A stretch of 16,705 nt of DNA, taken from assembly GCA_949286815.1 (NCBI GenBank), contig CASEEB010000091.1, forward strand, positions 1 to 16,705. The letters run 5' to 3'. A program made the translations under genes and the position numbers. Below the pieces are notes generated by a model that made no database searches, had not been told where the DNA came from, and worked only from the letters and a program-made list of their open reading frames with translations. Numbering within the stretch: the first letter of the stretch is position 1; the number at the start of each line of letters is the position of its first letter. Shown here in pieces: positions 1 to 7,790 of the stretch. The stretch is from an uncultured Eubacteriales bacterium. Its GTDB lineage: Bacteria > Bacillota > Clostridia > Oscillospirales > CAG-272.

Positions 1-344
1 TTTACTATGTCGATAAGCGCCCACATGCTCGACGCTCTCAATACGACTTCGCCGTCTCTGAGTATCTCATAATAACGCAGAAAGCTGTATCCGTGGGACG
101 CGCGGCACCAGGTCCTGACATCTATTTCCTCATATGCGTGCAAAGGCTTTATAAGGTCTGCCGATATACTGCCGAGTACAAAGCCGACTCCCTTCTCATC
201 GCGCAAATCGTCAAGCGGCAACCCCATATCCGCGCACTGCAAATTTGCCGTTTCCTGAAGATACATAAGAATACGGCTTGTCCTCACGACACGGCTCGCG
301 TCGGTATCATGCCATTTTATTTTAAAATGCGAAGTATACTTCAT
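1..344 (-). CDS. acyl-ACP thioesterase, N-terminal part (runs off the left edge)
   Basis: The minus strand reads from an ATG at 344 without a stop to the window edge, giving 114 codons. The protein begins MKYTSHFKIKWHDTDASRVV and continues with ETANLQCADMG, a DLRDEKGVGFVLG stretch and DVRTWCRASHGYSFLRYYEI. This is the first hot-dog repeat of bacterial acyl-ACP thioesterases (PF01643 type), which release free fatty acids from acyl-ACP in the cytoplasm. The catalytic residues of the family sit in the second half, outside the window. GGGGGAT lies 6-12 bases upstream of the ATG as ribosome binding site. The gene lies downstream of the aldolase on the same strand, but a strong hairpin separates them. 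A 4-hydroxybenzoyl-CoA-type thioesterase is a less likely alternative because the ETANLQ segment is typical of the acyl-ACP family. Confidence 0.8.
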   Translation of the reverse strand, partial: MKYTSHFKIKWHDTDASRVVRTSRILMYLQETANLQCADMGLPLDDLRDEKGVGFVLGSISADLIKPLHAYEEIDVRTWCRASHGYSFLRYYEILRDGEVVLRASSMWALIDIV

Positions 345-374
345 CAATATCCCCCGTAAAATCAATTATGCCAC

Positions 375-412
375 GCGGGGGAAAAGCCTTTTCATTTAAG
401 GCTCTTCCCCGC
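375..412 (-). terminator. strong hairpin after the aldolase gene, probable terminator
   Basis: Arms 375-390 and 398-412 form a nearly perfect stem of about 15 bp (GCGGGG..AAAGCCTT against AAGGCT..CCCCGC) with a 7-base loop. It lies 30 bases past the aldolase stop. No good U-tract follows on either strand, so it may act as a weak terminator or as an mRNA 3'-end stabiliser that lets some reading pass into the thioesterase gene. Confidence 0.6.
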
Positions 413-441
413 AAAGGTATATTTATCCGACCTCTGAATAA

Positions 442-1377
442 TCAAAGTTTGTTTTCCGAACCGAGAACCGATTCGATCTTATGAATTACCATCTTTTTGA
501 CCTCTTTGCGTCCCTCGGAAAGGTAGGTACGCGGGTCAAACACATCGGGCTGAGCGGACAGAACCCGTCTGATTCCCGCCGTCATCGCAAGGCGTATATC
601 GGAATCTATATTGATTTTGCACACCGCCATCCTTGCAGCCTGGCGAAGCATATCCTCAGGAATACCTATAGCGTCGGGCATTTTACCGCCTGTTTCGTTT
701 ATTTCCTTTACAAGCTCCGGAATTACCGATGACGCTCCGTGCAGCACTATCGGAAATCCGGGCAATCTTTTCCCGACTTCCTCAAGAATATCAAAACGAA
801 GCTGCGGCTTTACTCCCGGCTTGAATTTATACGCTCCGTGGCTGGTTCCTATCGCGATTGCAAGAGAATCCACTCCGGTTCTGCTTACAAATTCCTCGAC
901 TTCACCGGGGTTTGTAAACATAGCGTCATCGGCACTTACATTGACATCGTCCTCTATTCCGGCAAGCTTGCCGAGCTCTCCCTCAACAACCACCCCGTTG
1001 GCGTGCGCATACTCCACGACCTTTTTTGTAAGTTCAATATTTTCTTCAAACGAATATTTTGAACCGTCTATCATCACAGAGGTAAATCCCCCGTCAATGC
1101 AGGCCTTACAGAGCTCAAAGCTGTCGCCGTGGTCAAGATGAAGCGCAAGATCAATATCGGTATCCTTGATTGCCGCCTGCACGAGCGCCATAAGGTATTC
1201 GTGCTTTGCGTACTTTCTGGCTCCCGCCGAGACCTGCAGTATCACGGGAGACTTTTTTTCGCCCGCCGCCTCGGTGATAGCCTGAATTATTTCCATGTTG
1301 TTGATATTGAACGCGCCTACGGCATATCCGCCTTCATAGGCTTTTTTAAACATTTGTTCTGTTGTTACAAGTGCCAT
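442..1377 (-). CDS. fba: class II fructose-1,6-bisphosphate aldolase
   Basis: This 311-residue protein matches zinc-dependent class II aldolases, which cleave fructose 1,6-bisphosphate to glyceraldehyde 3-phosphate and dihydroxyacetone phosphate in glycolysis. Visible motifs are GAFNINNME at 21-29, HLDHGDS at 80-86 (catalytic Asp82, zinc ligand His83), VEGELGKLAG at 131-140, the IGTSHG zinc ligand His180 followed by YKFKP, VLHGASS with zinc ligand His213, and NIDSD near 255. The length is that of the Gram-positive fbaA type. AGAGG lies just upstream of the ATG, and a good promoter sits 44-72 bases further up. It is monocistronic or loosely linked to the thioesterase gene downstream. A tagatose-bisphosphate aldolase is possible on sequence alone, but no tagatose genes are nearby. 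Confidence 0.95.
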   Translation of the reverse strand: MALVTTEQMFKKAYEGGYAVGAFNINNMEIIQAITEAAGEKKSPVILQVSAGARKYAKHEYLMALVQAAIKDTDIDLALHLDHGDSFELCKACIDGGFTSVMIDGSKYSFEENIELTKKVVEYAHANGVVVEGELGKLAGIEDDVNVSADDAMFTNPGEVEEFVSRTGVDSLAIAIGTSHGAYKFKPGVKPQLRFDILEEVGKRLPGFPIVLHGASSVIPELVKEINETGGKMPDAIGIPEDMLRQAARMAVCKINIDSDIRLAMTAGIRRVLSAQPDVFDPRTYLSEGRKEVKKMVIHKIESVLGSENKL

Positions 1378-1420
1378 ATTTTCCTCTCCGTTAATTAATA
1401 AAATATCTTCTTCCGAATAT

Positions 1421-1449
1421 ATTTTACCACATTTTTCTTATAAAATCAA
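1421..1449 (-). promoter_or_regulatory. sigma-A promoter of fba
   Basis: On the minus strand TTGATT (1444-1449), a 17-base spacer and TAAAAT (1421-1426) form a good vegetative promoter. The spacer ends in TGG, giving an extended -10. It predicts a leader of about 35 nt before the aldolase ATG. Confidence 0.7.
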
Positions 1450-1509
1450 TAGCATTTATAAATTTTGGTTTCAATTAATAAATAAAAGAGTATGTCCGGT
1501 TATATAAAA

Positions 1510-1965
1510 TCAGCCTGCGGCACCGCTTTCCCGTCCTTTGGCCACGGCTCCGGACTGTGTGTCCGCGGCAGCCACCGCGGCGGAATGTCTTTCGTACTCG
1601 GTCTGATATTCCTGATTTCCGAGACCGAAGCTCACCGCTATCGCGTTGTTTACGGCATTCATAATATCGTCGTCAAGATGCCCCATTTTTTCTTTCAGAC
1701 GCCGCTTGTCTATCGTTCTTATCTGTTCAAGCAGGATAACCGAATCCTTCGCAAGACCTACTCTGTCTGCATATATGTCTATATGTGTGGGCAGTCTGGT
1801 CTTGCCCATTCTTGATGTAATGGCGGCGGCTATCACCGTAGGGCTGTATCTGTTGCCCACGTCATTCTGAATTATAAGCACCGGCCTCAGCCCGCCCTGT
1901 TCCGATCCGATAACCGGACTGAGGTCTGCATAAAATATATCTCCGCGTCGTATTGTCGGTATCAT
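1510..1965 (-). CDS. MazF/NdoA (EndoA)-type mRNA endoribonuclease toxin, orphan
   Basis: Residues 1-116 closely follow the Bacillus subtilis NdoA/MazF family, ribosome-independent endoribonucleases that cut mRNA at short sequence motifs. Diagnostic stretches are [13 protein letters not shown] (6-18), [16 protein letters not shown] (20-35), [16 protein letters not shown] (46-61) and [15 protein letters not shown] (76-90). Arg27 and Thr50 occupy the positions of the family's catalytic pair. The protein is longer than usual: residues 117-151 form a low-complexity Ala/Gly/Ser-rich tail with no recognisable domain. No antitoxin (MazE/NdoAI) or alr precedes it; the 347 bases upstream hold no credible gene. 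The start ATG has only a distant AGGAC as ribosome binding site, so expression may be low. Confidence 0.88.
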   Translation of the reverse strand: MIPTIRRGDIFYADLSPVIGSEQGGLRPVLIIQNDVGNRYSPTVIAAAITSRMGKTRLPTHIDIYADRVGLAKDSVILLEQIRTIDKRRLKEKMGHLDDDIMNAVNNAIAVSFGLGNQEYQTEYERHSAAVAAADTQSGAVAKGRESGAAG

Positions 1966-2073
1966 AATTTTTTATACCGTCCTTTTCTGGTTTTCTTTAC
2001 AGGGTTATTTTTGCCGCAATGTTACCGGTTTTAAACACTGCGACGCAATATTTCCCACAATTTTATCTGGTAT

Positions 2074-2096
2074 CTGAGGTTCGCGGATAACCTCAG
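2074..2096. promoter_or_regulatory. perfect 8-bp inverted repeat upstream of mazF
   Basis: CTGAGGTT and AACCTCAG flank a 7-base loop. On the minus strand a weak promoter reading (TTCACT, 18 bases, TATACT at 2101-2106) would start transcription at about 2094, so the repeat would lie at or just past the start. It could be a repressor site or a 5' hairpin of the toxin mRNA. No U-tract follows on either strand, so it is not a convincing terminator. Confidence 0.4.
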
Positions 2097-2141
2097 TGTC
2101 AGTATATGTTAAATAATGTCACAAAGTGAATTTTCTTTGTA

Positions 2142-2170
2142 TTGACAAGAAAAATATAATGTGGTATACT
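2142..2170 (+). promoter_or_regulatory. sigma-A promoter of the sugar isomerase gene
   Basis: TTGACA (2142-2147), a 17-base spacer ending in TGG, and TATACT (2165-2170) form a near-consensus promoter with an extended -10. Transcription should start near 2177, leaving an unusually long leader of about 135 nt. Confidence 0.85.
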
Positions 2171-2312
2171 TTATATGTGACAAGCTCGTCTGATTTGTTA
2201 AGCTACGTTTTTTGTAAATTATACCTTTTTTGTCATAATTTTTATTTTTTATTAAATCGGTTTTTTCGGTCGTAAGCACCCGGCCGACATCGGGAAAGGA
2301 ATCAGTCATAAA

Positions 2313-3188
2313 ATGAAAATGTCTTTTGTTTCAAGTGACATAGTAAAGCTTTTCGGAGAAGAAAAAGGTTACTCCATTATAAAAGAGAGCGGCTTTGACT
2401 ATATTGATTTCGGTCAGCCCTGCACGCTGTATTCTTATAAAAGCGGTCTGTATTCGGAAAGCTTTGACGGATTTATCTCATATTTCAAAACGCAGAAAAA
2501 ATACATTGAAGGCGCGGGGCTGAAAGCGGGACAGATACACTCCCCCTTCCCCACCTATCCGGAAAGCGGGGACAAAGAGGAGTTCGACGACATGCTGCGG
2601 GCTTTGAAATGGTCTGTTTTCGCCGCTTCGGAAGTCGAAAGCCCATACGCGGTAATTCACTGCGCGATGAGAAACGGCTGGCATCCGGACACGGATCCGG
2701 AGCTCACCAAAAAACTGAACTTTGAAGTTTTTTCAATACTTATTCCCGAGGCGGAAAAATGCGGTGTGACGTTGGCGCTTGAGAATATGCCTTCGCAGGG
2801 AAAACCCACGGATATTCCGACCTCCGCCCCCGAACAGCTCATAGAATATATTGATATGATGAACTCACCCAATTTCAAAGCATGTTTTGACACCGGACAC
2901 GCCAACGTATCCGGGTTCGGATGCGGCGATTATGTAAAGGCGTTGGGAAAAAGACTCGTGACTCTTCACATACATGACAACGACGGCACCCGAGACGGTC
3001 ACACCTGTCCGACATTCGGAACCGTTGATTGGAAAGACTTTTTCTCGTCACTGTCACAGGTCGGATACAGCGGAACTTTATCGCTCGAATCCGACAATTT
3101 CTCTGACAGGGAAAACAAGCTTACTTATCCCCTTTGCGTAAAATTTCAGCATGATATTCTGGACGCGCTCGCGCGTGAATACATGTAA
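2313..3188 (+). CDS. sugar phosphate isomerase/epimerase, xylose-isomerase-like TIM barrel
   Basis: The 291-residue protein has the AP-endonuclease-2/xylose-isomerase-like fold signature. It shows QIHSPFP (74-80), AVIHCA (113-118), LALENMP with Glu157, CFDTGHAN with Asp193 and His196, LHIHDNDG with His221, and LSLES with Glu259. Glu157, Asp193, His221 and Glu259 are the expected divalent-metal ligands. These enzymes interconvert ketoses and aldoses or epimerise sugars and inositols, and substrate cannot be read from the sequence. No sugar genes flank it and it has its own promoter. GGAAAGGA lies 12 bases before the ATG; the in-frame ATG at 2319 is an alternative start two codons later. No signal peptide is seen, so it is cytoplasmic. 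Confidence 0.85.
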   Translation: MKMSFVSSDIVKLFGEEKGYSIIKESGFDYIDFGQPCTLYSYKSGLYSESFDGFISYFKTQKKYIEGAGLKAGQIHSPFPTYPESGDKEEFDDMLRALKWSVFAASEVESPYAVIHCAMRNGWHPDTDPELTKKLNFEVFSILIPEAEKCGVTLALENMPSQGKPTDIPTSAPEQLIEYIDMMNSPNFKACFDTGHANVSGFGCGDYVKALGKRLVTLHIHDNDGTRDGHTCPTFGTVDWKDFFSSLSQVGYSGTLSLESDNFSDRENKLTYPLCVKFQHDILDALAREYM

Positions 3189-3334
3189 TTTATATTTTCC
3201 GATTTTCTCATTTTCAATCTTAATTTGTAAAATTTCTATATGAAAATATCGTATTTTTTGTTTTTTGTTTCTGAAATATGTCGTTTTGTCCAAAAAAAGC
3301 ATATACTTCAAACATAGTTTTTTCAAAAATACTA

Positions 3335-3363
3335 TTTACTTTTTCCCGGTTTTATGTTATCAT
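3335..3363 (+). promoter_or_regulatory. sigma-A promoter of nifJ
   Basis: TTTACT (3335-3340), a 17-base spacer ending in TGT, and TATCAT (3358-3363) make a good extended -10 promoter. Transcription should start near 3370, leaving a leader of about 118 nt before the PFOR start codon. The rest of the gap from 3189 is AT-rich and shows no gene and no clear terminator for the isomerase. Confidence 0.75.
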
Positions 3364-3382
3364 TAAGAGTGGGTGATTGTTT

Positions 3383-3424
3383 GTGTAAAAACGCTGTGTA
3401 AAAACACGCTGTAAAACACACCGT
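3383..3424 (+). repeat. three imperfect short repeats in the nifJ leader
   Basis: GTGTAAAAACGCT (3383-3395), GTGTAAAAACACGCT (3396-3410) and GTAAAACACACCG (3411-3423) follow one another directly after the predicted transcription start. GTGT and ACAC halves allow small alternative pairings. The position would suit a regulator roadblock site, but no known operator (for example Rex) is matched convincingly. Confidence 0.5.
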
Positions 3425-3487
3425 CTGACAGGTTTATTACGATTAGAATAAATTAAAATATATATTTTCCAGGAGGAAATCTTAATC

Positions 3488-6400
3488 ATGTCTATCGAAA
3501 GAAAAAAGCTTTCCATGGACGGCAACCAGGCTGCCGCTCACGTCAGCTATGCGTTTACGGAAGTCGCGGGAATATACCCCATAACTCCCTCAAGTCCGAT
3601 GGCTGACTATGTCGATCAATGGGCTGCTGCCGGTATGAAAAACGTCTTTGGAACAACCGTAAAGGTTATGGAAATGGAGTCGGAGGCAGGCGCCGCAGGT
3701 ACAGTACACGGCTCGCTCGCTTCCGGAGCTCTTACTACAACTTATACAGCTTCCCAAGGGCTTTTGCTTATGATCCCCAACATGTATAAAATTGCCGGAG
3801 AGCTTCTCCCGGCGGTCTTTCATGTATCGGCACGTTGTGTAGCGTCGCACGCGCTCAACATTTTCGGAGATCATTCCGACGTTTACGCCTGCCGTCAGAC
3901 CGGATTCGCAATGCTTGCCGAAACCAACCCGCAGGAGGTCATGGATCTTGCCGCCGTGGCTCATCTTTCAGCCATTAAGGGCAGAGTTCCTTTTTTGAAC
4001 TTCTTTGACGGTTTCCGCACTTCACACGAAATTCAGAAGATCTCGGTGTGGGATTTCGCAGACCTTGAAGAAATGCTCGACAAGGACGCCGTCGCGGCAT
4101 TCCGGGCTCACGCGCTCAACCCCAACCACCCTGCTCTGCGCGGTTCCGCGGAAAACGGAGATATCTTCTTCCAGCACAGAGAAGCCTGCAACAAATACTA
4201 CAACGCGCTTCCCGCTGTCGTTGAAGAGTACATGAACAAAGTCAACGAGAAGCTCGGAACCGATTATAAGCTGTTCAACTATTACGGCGCGCCCGACGCG
4301 GACCGCATTATCGTGGCTATGGGTTCCGTATGCGACGTTATAGAAGAAGTAATAGATTATCTCAACGCAAAAGGCGAAAAGGTCGGTCTTGTAAAAGTCA
4401 GACTTTACAGACCTTTCAGCGCCGAAAAACTCATTGAGGCAATTCCCTCCTCCGTCAAAAAGATTGCGGTTATCGACAGAACCAAAGAGCCCGGCTCATT
4501 GGGCGAACCGCTTTACCTCGATGTGGTTACCGCATTGGCTTCAAAGGGAGTCAAAGCAACGGTTGTCGGCGGACGTTACGGACTCGGTTCAAAGGACACG
4601 ACTCCCGCATCTGTATTCGCAATATACGACAATCTCGCAAAAGACACTCCCAAGTCAAACTTCACAGTGGGTATCGTGGACGATGTAACCGGATGCTCGC
4701 TTGAGGAAAAGCCCGCTCCCGACACCGCTCCCGAAGGTACAATAGCATGTAAATTCTGGGGTCTCGGAGGAGACGGAACCGTCGGCGCGAACAAAAACTC
4801 CATCAAAATCATAGGTGACCATACCGACAAATATATTCAGGCTTATTTCCAGTATGACTCAAAGAAAACCGGAGGTATTACGATTTCTCACCTTCGTTTC
4901 GGAGACAGCCCGATAAAATCTCCTTATTATATAAATAAAGCTAATTTTGTTGCTTGTCATAACCAGGCTTACATACACAAATATGATATCGTATCCGATG
5001 TTAAGCCGGGCGGAACATTCCTTCTCGACTGCCAGTGGAACACAATTGAGGAACTTGACAGACATCTTCCCGCAAAGGTCAAGCAGTATATAGCAAACAA
5101 CAATATCAATTTCTATACAATTGACGCTACAAGCATCGCCATAAAGCAGATAGGCAACGCAAAGGTCAAAAACACCATTCTTCAGTCCGCTTTCTTCGCG
5201 CTCGCGAAAATACTTCCCGAAACCGAAGCAATCGAGTACATGAAGAAGATGGCTTACAAGTCATATATCAAAAAAGGACAGGCTATGGTTGACCTCAACT
5301 ACGCCGCTATTGACGCGGGAGCAGACGCGTTTGTCAAGGTGGACGTTCCGGATTCATGGAAAAACTGCGACAAAGATAACGACGCATCCAAGGTCATGGG
5401 CAGCCGTCCCGAGCTTGTGGATTTCGTTGAAAACATAGTAAATCCCGTAAACGCTATGAACGGAGACAGTCTCCCGGTTTCCGCGTTCGAGAAATATGTA
5501 GACGGTCAGTTCCCTCAGGGTTCCGCTGCATACGAGAAGCGCGGCGTCGCCGTTATGGTTCCCGAATGGAATCCCGCAAAATGTATACAGTGCAACAGCT
5601 GTTCCTTTGTATGTCCCCATGCCTCAATACGTCCTTTCGCGTATAACGAACAGGAAGCAAAGGACGCGCCCGCCGACACACTCTTTGCTTCAAAGATGAC
5701 CGGTAAGGGTTGTGAAAACTACAAGTTCACGGTATCGGTATCCGCTCTTGACTGTATGGGCTGTACCCTCTGCGTTAAGGCATGTCCCGTCAATCAGAAC
5801 GCGGACAAAAAGGCTGCCGCAGCAGGCGTGAAGGCCGATCCCGCAGATTACGCGCTCAGAATGGTTCCTCAGGAAAAGGGTCTTTACCAGCAGGCAGCAT
5901 TCGATTACGCCGTTGCCAACGTCTCGTCAAAGGAACTTCCCTTCAAGACAGATTCTGTCAAAGGCTCGCAGTTCAAACAGCCTCTGCTTGAATTCTCAGG
6001 CTCTTGCGCAGGATGTGCCGAGACTTCATACGCGCGTCTTATCACTCAGCTCTTCGGTGAGAGAATGTATATCTCCAACGCTACGGGATGTTCTTCAATT
6101 TGGGGCGGATCCGCTCCCAGCACTCCCTATACGGTAAACCGTGAAAGCGGCAAGGGACCGGCTTGGGCAAACTCGCTGTTTGAGGACAACGCGGAGCACG
6201 GACTCGGCATGTATCTCGGTCAGAAGGTCATCAGAGACAGACTTATCGGATACGTTAAATCTCTTGATTACTCTTCGGATCCCGACCGTCAGGCTGTTAT
6301 TGACAAATATCTTGAAACTGTAGACGACGGAGCCGCTAACCAGGCTGCAGCAAAGGCGCTTATCGATATGCTCGAAAACAGCGTATGCAAAGAAAAATGC

Positions 6401-7099
6401 GACTGCTGCGAAACCGAAAAGAAGATTCTCGCGGACAAGGATTACCTGTCCAAGAAGTCCATGTGGATGTTCGGCGGAGACGGCTGGGCTTACGATATAG
6501 GCTTCGGAGGTCTTGACCACGTATTGGCATCCGGAGAAAATGTAAACGTGTTCGTATTTGACACTGAGGTATATTCCAACACCGGCGGTCAGGCGTCTAA
6601 AGCGTCCAACCTCGGTCAGGTCGCTCAGTTTGCCGCGGCAGGTAAGGCTATAGGTAAAAAGAACCTTGCAGAGATAGCTATGTCCTACGGTTATGTCTAT
6701 GTCGCTCAGGTAGCTATGGGATACGATATGAATCAACTGCTCAAGGCGCTTACGGAGGCGGAAGCATACAACGGACCTTCGCTGATCATCGGATACGCTC
6801 CCTGTGAAATGCACGGAGTAAAGGGCGGTATGCAGAACTGCCAGCTTGAAATGAAAAAGGCTGTGGAAGCAGGATATTGGCAGACATTCAGATACAATCC
6901 CGCGCTTGAGTCCAACAAGCTTACGATAGACTCCAAAGAGCCTACCGCAAACTATGTAGACTTTATTAAATCCGAAACCCGTTACGCTCGTCTGGCTCAG
7001 TCCAATCCCGAAAGAGCGGCGACCCTCTTTGCTAAGGCAGAAGCAAACGCAAAGGCTAAATACGAAAGACTTCAGAAAATGGGCAAGCTTTACGAATAA
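3488..7099 (+). CDS. nifJ: pyruvate:ferredoxin (flavodoxin) oxidoreductase, single-chain
   Basis: At 1203 residues this is a full-length homodimeric-type PFOR. It oxidises pyruvate and CoA to acetyl-CoA and CO2 and reduces ferredoxin, the main pyruvate exit of clostridial fermentation. The N-terminal pyruvate-binding domain shows GIYPITPSSPMADY (28-41). Two ferredoxin-type 4Fe-4S motifs are present: Cys699/702/705/709 and Cys756/759/762/766. The proximal cluster ligands are Cys840, Cys843, Cys868 and Cys1106. The thiamine-diphosphate site reads GGDGWAYDIG from 996 and then DTEVYSNTGGQ. AGGAGG at 3471-3476 lies 11 bases before the ATG. The gene has its own promoter and a strong terminator, so it is monocistronic. 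All key cysteines are present and nothing suggests truncation. Confidence 0.98.
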   Translation: MSIERKKLSMDGNQAAAHVSYAFTEVAGIYPITPSSPMADYVDQWAAAGMKNVFGTTVKVMEMESEAGAAGTVHGSLASGALTTTYTASQGLLLMIPNMYKIAGELLPAVFHVSARCVASHALNIFGDHSDVYACRQTGFAMLAETNPQEVMDLAAVAHLSAIKGRVPFLNFFDGFRTSHEIQKISVWDFADLEEMLDKDAVAAFRAHALNPNHPALRGSAENGDIFFQHREACNKYYNALPAVVEEYMNKVNEKLGTDYKLFNYYGAPDADRIIVAMGSVCDVIEEVIDYLNAKGEKVGLVKVRLYRPFSAEKLIEAIPSSVKKIAVIDRTKEPGSLGEPLYLDVVTALASKGVKATVVGGRYGLGSKDTTPASVFAIYDNLAKDTPKSNFTVGIVDDVTGCSLEEKPAPDTAPEGTIACKFWGLGGDGTVGANKNSIKIIGDHTDKYIQAYFQYDSKKTGGITISHLRFGDSPIKSPYYINKANFVACHNQAYIHKYDIVSDVKPGGTFLLDCQWNTIEELDRHLPAKVKQYIANNNINFYTIDATSIAIKQIGNAKVKNTILQSAFFALAKILPETEAIEYMKKMAYKSYIKKGQAMVDLNYAAIDAGADAFVKVDVPDSWKNCDKDNDASKVMGSRPELVDFVENIVNPVNAMNGDSLPVSAFEKYVDGQFPQGSAAYEKRGVAVMVPEWNPAKCIQCNSCSFVCPHASIRPFAYNEQEAKDAPADTLFASKMTGKGCENYKFTVSVSALDCMGCTLCVKACPVNQNADKKAAAAGVKADPADYALRMVPQEKGLYQQAAFDYAVANVSSKELPFKTDSVKGSQFKQPLLEFSGSCAGCAETSYARLITQLFGERMYISNATGCSSIWGGSAPSTPYTVNRESGKGPAWANSLFEDNAEHGLGMYLGQKVIRDRLIGYVKSLDYSSDPDRQAVIDKYLETVDDGAANQAAAKALIDMLENSVCKEKCDCCETEKKILADKDYLSKKSMWMFGGDGWAYDIGFGGLDHVLASGENVNVFVFDTEVYSNTGGQASKASNLGQVAQFAAAGKAIGKKNLAEIAMSYGYVYVAQVAMGYDMNQLLKALTEAEAYNGPSLIIGYAPCEMHGVKGGMQNCQLEMKKAVEAGYWQTFRYNPALESNKLTIDSKEPTANYVDFIKSETRYARLAQSNPERAATLFAKAEANAKAKYERLQKMGKLYE

Positions 7100-7130
7100 T
7101 AACAATCCGAATTAACACGCAAATAAAACA

Positions 7131-7184
7131 AGAGGCCAAGCCAATAGCTTTTGAAAAACTTTTGGCTCAGCCTCTTTTTGTTTT
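7131..7184. terminator. bidirectional intrinsic terminator between nifJ and the SRAP gene
   Basis: AGAGGCCAAGCCAA (7131-7144) pairs with TTGGCTCAGCCTCT (7162-7175), with one two-base mismatch. TTTTTGTTTT follows on the plus strand and TTGTTTTATTT on the minus strand. It can end both the convergent nifJ transcript and the damage-response operon. Confidence 0.9.
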
Positions 7185-7215
7185 AGCGTATAGACTCATA
7201 CATCGCCCGTGTTCG

Positions 7216-7776
7216 TTAATTTACTTTTATTGAATTCAGAATCGGAGTTGCTTCGCGAAAAACATCGAAATCCTCGATGCCGCGTGTCCATGCGTCCATC
7301 ATATCGAAAGTCAATATAACAGGCATTCTGTCGTGTATGGGAGATACCGACTCGTCAGCGCGGGTGGTAATGACAACAAAACGGATACCGTCAGGCGTAT
7401 TACGGTAAATACCCGCAAGATACACCATAGGTGAATCCGGAAGATTGAATCTGTATTTTACTTTGCTCTTTGACCACTCATAGTAACCGTTGGTCGGAAT
7501 GATACACCTATGACGCAGGATTCCGTCTCTGAAAAAGGGCTTTTCGGCTACACTTTCCGATCGAGCGTTGATAATAACTCCTTTGTTTTTATACCCCGGA
7601 TACCCCCACGTACCCGGGACAGGAATGAGATCTTTTCCTACAAGCAGAGGAACCGTATCGGTAGGGAATATCTCACCCGATTTAATTCTGACATCTGGAT
7701 ACAATAGACTTAGTTTGTGATAAAGGGATCTCATATCGACGCTTTTATCGTCTTCGGTAACATAACGTCCGCACAT
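7216..7776 (-). CDS. SRAP (HMCES/YedK-type) abasic-site processing protein
   Basis: SRAP proteins bind abasic sites in single-stranded DNA through a thiazolidine link formed by the N-terminal cysteine, shielding them from cleavage. All hallmarks are visible in this 186-residue protein: Met1-Cys2-Gly-Arg-Tyr (Cys2 becomes the N-terminus after Met removal), VIINARSES with Asn70, IPTNGYYEWS with active-site Glu100, and SPIHDRMPVIL with His148. The product is slightly shorter than E. coli YedK. AAGGAG lies 6 bases before the ATG, and only 14 bases separate it from the stop of the ImmA gene upstream, so it is the last gene of a three-gene operon. Its pairing with a translesion polymerase fits a DNA-damage role. 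Confidence 0.93.
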   Translation of the reverse strand: MCGRYVTEDDKSVDMRSLYHKLSLLYPDVRIKSGEIFPTDTVPLLVGKDLIPVPGTWGYPGYKNKGVIINARSESVAEKPFFRDGILRHRCIIPTNGYYEWSKSKVKYRFNLPDSPMVYLAGIYRNTPDGIRFVVITTRADESVSPIHDRMPVILTFDMMDAWTRGIEDFDVFREATPILNSIKVN

Positions 7777-7790
7777 GGCTTACTCCTTCA

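Larger units (their letters stand above)
1966..2312. other. 347-base gap between mazF and the sugar isomerase gene
   Basis: The gap contains the inverted repeat at 2074-2096, the plus-strand promoter at 2142-2170 and an AT-rich leader of about 135 nt for the isomerase gene. In that leader, CGGTCG (2267-2272) can pair with CGGCCG (2281-2286). The only open frame, minus 2109-2309, encodes an unconvincing 66-residue peptide. Confidence 0.6.

Noticed and set aside
611..1141. A 176-residue plus-strand frame opposite fba
   Set aside because: It is Ser/Thr/Pro-rich shadow coding with no ribosome binding site, and fba on the minus strand is unambiguous.
2109..2309. A 66-residue minus-strand frame upstream of mazF as a possible antitoxin
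   Set aside because: The peptide has no MazE/NdoAI (AbrB or ribbon-helix-helix) features, no ribosome binding site, is encoded in promoter-like AT-rich DNA and ends about 140 bases before the toxin.
3383..3424. A Rex-type redox operator in the nifJ leader
   Set aside because: The repeats are direct and lack the TTGTTAA-N4-TTAACAA-like dyad.
6095..7105. A 336-residue open frame antisense to nifJ
   Set aside because: It is the codon-bias shadow of the PFOR gene; the protein resembles no family and the sense strand carries all conserved PFOR motifs.
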